From NCBI GenBank assembly GCA_013298765.1, contig JAAFJA010000006.1, positions 163,782-227,781 on the forward strand: a DNA stretch of 64,000 nucleotides, given 5' to 3'. The position numbers and the translations under genes are program-made. Positions 61,818 through 64,000 of the stretch are shown here, in pieces; the stretch's first letter is position 1, and every line of letters begins with the position of its first letter. This DNA is from Betaproteobacteria bacterium. Its GTDB lineage: Bacteria > Pseudomonadota > Gammaproteobacteria > Burkholderiales > Casimicrobiaceae. The notes beneath the pieces were generated by a model, which did not search any database, had not been told where the DNA came from, and saw nothing but the letters and a program-made list of their open reading frames with translations.

Positions 61818-62252
61818 GTGTATCAATACGTCTACATCAGTAACCCATCGGTCGGGTTTGACGACGCTCGACTCGCGTCGTTGTTAACGACCGCTCGCGC
61901 GGCGAATCAGGCTAACGACATCACCGGTGTGCTTTTGTTCAGCGGCAACAGCTTCGTGCAGTGCATTGAGGGTTGCAACGAAACGGTTCAACGCCTCGCA
62001 GAGAACATCCGTGGCGATACGCGGCACAAAAACCTGATCGTGTTGCACGAAGGTGAGGTATCGGAACGCTCTTTCGCGCAGTGGTTTATGGGCTGCGCAT
62101 TTATCGGTGAATCTGATTTGTTGAAACTAGCGCAGGCGGAGTGGTCCAATGTAGCAACCACCGCGAAAAACTCAACAAAGACGACCGGGCAAGAGCTCTT
62201 GTGCGAGTTTTGGTCTATCTTCCGCGAAGGTTCACTAGCGAGCACTGCCTGA
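61818..62252 (+). CDS. BLUF-domain blue-light photoreceptor
   Basis: A 144-residue FAD-binding blue-light sensor of the short BLUF type. Start at GTG 61818, preceded by AAGGGGATCCC, giving MYQYVYISNPS. The functional residues are visible: Tyr6 (YIS), Asn30 in ARAANQAND-ITG, Gln48 in SFVQCIEG, and Trp89/Met91 in WFMGC, which set the flavin hydrogen-bond switch in characterised BLUF proteins such as AppA and PixD. Beyond residue 95 is a short helical cap, and there is no output domain, so it acts by binding a partner. It is divergent from the receiver/kinase pair. The open frame extends upstream to 61674 without coding character. Confidence 0.92.
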   Translation: MYQYVYISNPSVGFDDARLASLLTTARAANQANDITGVLLFSGNSFVQCIEGCNETVQRLAENIRGDTRHKNLIVLHEGEVSERSFAQWFMGCAFIGESDLLKLAQAEWSNVATTAKNSTKTTGQELLCEFWSIFREGSLASTA

Positions 62253-62378
62253 CTTCGCTTGGCGCCATCGACATAACCGGCAACGCATAGAGCTCATTCA
62301 TCAGCTGTGAATCGCCGGCAGAACCAGTCCGCGACGAACGTTCTAACGCAACCCTAGCAATAGGCTGACGAAGAGAAG

Positions 62379-62798
62379 CTATTGAATTCGCGCAAGCGCA
62401 GTACGAATATCCGGCGGCATCGACGCGCTCGTGTTGCTCGCGCGGTCTACGAACACGTGAACGAAATAGGCCGTCGCGCGCGGCTCTTGATCGTTTTTGC
62501 CGAAGCAGGCGAGTTCGTAGCGCACGGAGCTATTGCCGAGCTTGGCGACGCGAATGCCGACGTGCACCTCCTCGGGGAATACGAAACCTTTTTTGTACGT
62601 GCACTGCGATTCGACGCAGTAGGCGACGACCGGATCGCGATGAATATCAAGGTCGCCGTACTCGATCAAATACGAATTGATTGCGGTATCGAACCAACTG
62701 TAATAGACAACGTTATTCACGTGGCCGTAAATGTCGTTATCCATCCAACGGGTGTGGATGACATGAAAGTGCGGGTAGTTTTCGCGGGTGATGGTCAT
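62379..62798 (-). CDS. Acyl-CoA thioesterase (hotdog fold, 4-hydroxybenzoyl-CoA type)
   Basis: A 139-residue hotdog-fold thioesterase: TRWMDNDIYGHVNNVVYYSWFDT (family signature with catalytic Asp), VESQCTYKKGFVFPEEVHVGIRVAKLG, and ATAYFVHVFVDR near the end. It hydrolyses small acyl-CoA thioesters; substrate unknown. The gene is the only one on the minus strand before glcF, from which it is separated by the palindromic repeat at 62820-62930. Confidence 0.93.
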   Translation of the reverse strand: MTITRENYPHFHVIHTRWMDNDIYGHVNNVVYYSWFDTAINSYLIEYGDLDIHRDPVVAYCVESQCTYKKGFVFPEEVHVGIRVAKLGNSSVRYELACFGKNDQEPRATAYFVHVFVDRASNTSASMPPDIRTALARIQ

Positions 62799-62819
62799 AG
62801 TCGTTTAGCGACTCACGGC

Positions 62820-62930
62820 TGCTGTCCCTCCCCCTTCAAGGGGGACGCTAGGAGGGGGATGGTTTTCGGTTCAACTCCAATCAACCGAACCCCATCCCCA
62901 CCCTAGCCCTCCCCTTGAAGGGGAGGGGAT
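62820..62930. repeat. Palindromic GC-rich repeat element ending at the glcF stop codon
   Basis: An inverted-repeat element: left arm with GTCCCTCCCCCTTCAAGGGGG and GGAGGGGGATGG, central GGTTTTCGGTTCAAC-TCCAATC-AACCGAACCCC, right arm CCATCCCCACCCTAG and CCCCTTGAAGGGGAGGGG. It fills the gap between the thioesterase and glcF and reaches to within 4 bases of the glcF stop codon (62935-62937). Organisation resembles the elements in thyA and the helicase gene. Confidence 0.85.
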
Positions 62931-62934
62931 GTGG

Positions 62935-64000
62935 TTACGCTAGCCGCTCGTCAAGCAATTCAATCCAATGTTTCACCGGCAGTGTAGTACCACTTTGAAG
63001 ATGTGTCATGCAGCCGATGTTTGAGGTTGCGATTTGCGACGGCCCCTCGGCGGTGAGTGACTTTAATTTGCGCGATTTCAATTCTTCACTGATCGTAGGT
63101 TGCAACATGGAATACGTCCCGGCCGAGCCGCAACACAAATGCGAATCCGCGACCGGCAGCAAATCGAAACCAATGTCCTTAAGCATTGCCTCAACGCCGC
63201 CTTTGAGTTTCATCCCATGTTGCAGCGTGCAAGGCGGATGGTACGAAATGCGATCACTCGACGGCTTCACTTTTGCTTTCAACTGTGGCCATTCAGCGGC
63301 GATCACCTCCGAGACGTCTTTCGACAACGCTGCAACACGCTTTGCTTTGTCCGCGTATGCCGCGTCGTGTTGCATGAAATGACCGTAGTCTTTGAGCATC
63401 ACCGAGCAGCCCGAGGCTGTACCAACAATCGCTTCTGCGCCCGCGTGAATCAGAGGCCACCAAGCATCAATATTGGCTTTCACTTTAGCCACCGCTTCAT
63501 CATGCGCATTCAGATGATGCGAAAGTGCGCCACAACAGCCGCCCGCAGACACCCACTTGAGTGAAACGCCCACCTTATCGAGTACACGCGCTGCAGCATA
63601 GTCAATCGAAGGCGACATTGCGTTCTGCACACAGTTATCGAGCACAATCATCGTACGCGCGTGTTGTGCGGAAGGCCACGCACCCGCGCTTCGCAACGGT
63701 TGCACTTTTGCTTTCAGCGCGCTTGGCAGGAGTGGACGAACCGTGCGACCGATTTTCATCGCAGTGTTGAATAGCGGCTTGTTCAGAAGCGCTTTGCGAA
63801 GCGTGGTTCGCGTTACTTTCTCAACGGCAGTCCGCCCCACCTTCTCTTCGACGACCGAGCGGCCAATGTCAACCAGCCGCCCATATTGAACACCGCTCGG
63901 GCACGTGCTTTCACAATTGCGACAGGTTAAACAACGATCCAAATGCTGTTGCGTTTTCTTGGTGGGCTCCGCGCCTTCGAGCACTTGCTTGATGAGATAG
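62935..64000 (-). CDS. glcF: Glycolate oxidase iron-sulfur subunit (5' end outside window)
   Basis: Iron-sulfur subunit of membrane-associated glycolate oxidase, which passes electrons from the flavin subunits GlcD and GlcE to the respiratory chain. The visible part, about 355 residues, opens in frame at the window edge with YLIKQVLEGAEP and contains the 4Fe-4S motif CLTCRNCESTCPSG, VQYGRLVDIGR, two CCG-type motifs (SAGGCCGALSHH and HLCCGSAGTYS) and CTLQHGMKLKGG, ending EWIELLDERLA-like (HWIELLDERLA). The first ferredoxin-type cluster and N-terminus lie outside the window. glcD and glcE are probably next, upstream. Confidence 0.95.
   Translation of the reverse strand, partial: YLIKQVLEGAEPTKKTQQHLDRCLTCRNCESTCPSGVQYGRLVDIGRSVVEEKVGRTAVEKVTRTTLRKALLNKPLFNTAMKIGRTVRPLLPSALKAKVQPLRSAGAWPSAQHARTMIVLDNCVQNAMSPSIDYAAARVLDKVGVSLKWVSAGGCCGALSHHLNAHDEAVAKVKANIDAWWPLIHAGAEAIVGTASGCSVMLKDYGHFMQHDAAYADKAKRVAALSKDVSEVIAAEWPQLKAKVKPSSDRISYHPPCTLQHGMKLKGGVEAMLKDIGFDLLPVADSHLCCGSAGTYSMLQPTISEELKSRKLKSLTAEGPSQIATSNIGCMTHLQSGTTLPVKHWIELLDERLA

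Overview
This is a bacterial chromosomal window of moderately high G+C, densely packed with protein genes and with no rRNA, tRNA, CRISPR array, intact insertion sequence or prophage that I can recognise. The outer-membrane proteins, the aroC neighbourhood (MFS-acyltransferase gene beside chorismate synthase), the DUF883/DUF1328/BON envelope-stress set, creBCD and glcF fit a heterotrophic proteobacterium, most likely a Betaproteobacterium of the Burkholderiales type. That placement is inference.

Layout. 1-5811: two tandem, paralogous TonB-dependent receptors with a shared 5' leader. 6277-11987: a peptide-type ABC importer (lipoprotein binding protein, two permeases, double ATPase). 12119-14930: two EamA transporters flanking a CnoX/YbbN-like thioredoxin-TPR protein. 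15124-18869: an ECF sigma factor with a membrane Ser/Thr kinase. 19273-23145: two secreted delta-60-repeat proteins with a dockerin-like C-terminal module, and a coupled membrane protein. 23205-31357: adk, an AlkB-type hydroxylase, a BamE-like lipoprotein, a nucleotidyltransferase, aroC preceded by a toxin-antitoxin pair, an LplT-acyltransferase fusion and a fatty-acid hydroxylase. 31474-36673: an XRE regulator, tungstate importer genes tupBCA, a HTH/periplasmic-binding-type regulator and a YihY protein. 36994-42173: an SDR, a third TonB receptor, a MITE-like repeat and a class III aminotransferase. 42397-46730: creB-creC-creD plus an extra membrane gene. 46858-55836: a CsgG-like lipoprotein, a GST, thyA, a secreted RCC1-repeat/dockerin protein, a YdcH protein and a ligase-associated DEXH helicase. 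56062-62252: a run of envelope-stress genes behind a CHASE3 histidine kinase and a receiver-only regulator, with a BLUF photoreceptor divergent from them. 62379-64000: a thioesterase and glcF (5' end outside the window).

The most striking signal is a family of GC-rich palindromic elements that has entered coding sequence without breaking frame. One sits inside thyA (about 40 extra residues just after the active-site cysteine) and a larger one inside the DEXH helicase (70 extra residues between motifs I and Ia); they share a 24/26-nt core. Relatives overlap the 3' end of the fatty-acid hydroxylase gene and abut the glcF stop codon. Two unrelated inverted-repeat elements also end on stop codons (XRE regulator; small gene at 40499). 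The elements therefore behave like protein-tolerated or stop-adjacent selfish repeats.

Other points of interest are the BLUF/two-component/envelope-stress neighbourhood, the kinase-linked ECF sigma factor, the shared dockerin-like module in three secreted beta-propeller proteins, a PIN-type toxin-antitoxin pair translationally linked to aroC, a tupA gene whose best start codon appears to be ATA, and a recurring intergenic motif of the form CTAGCCCCAATTT.
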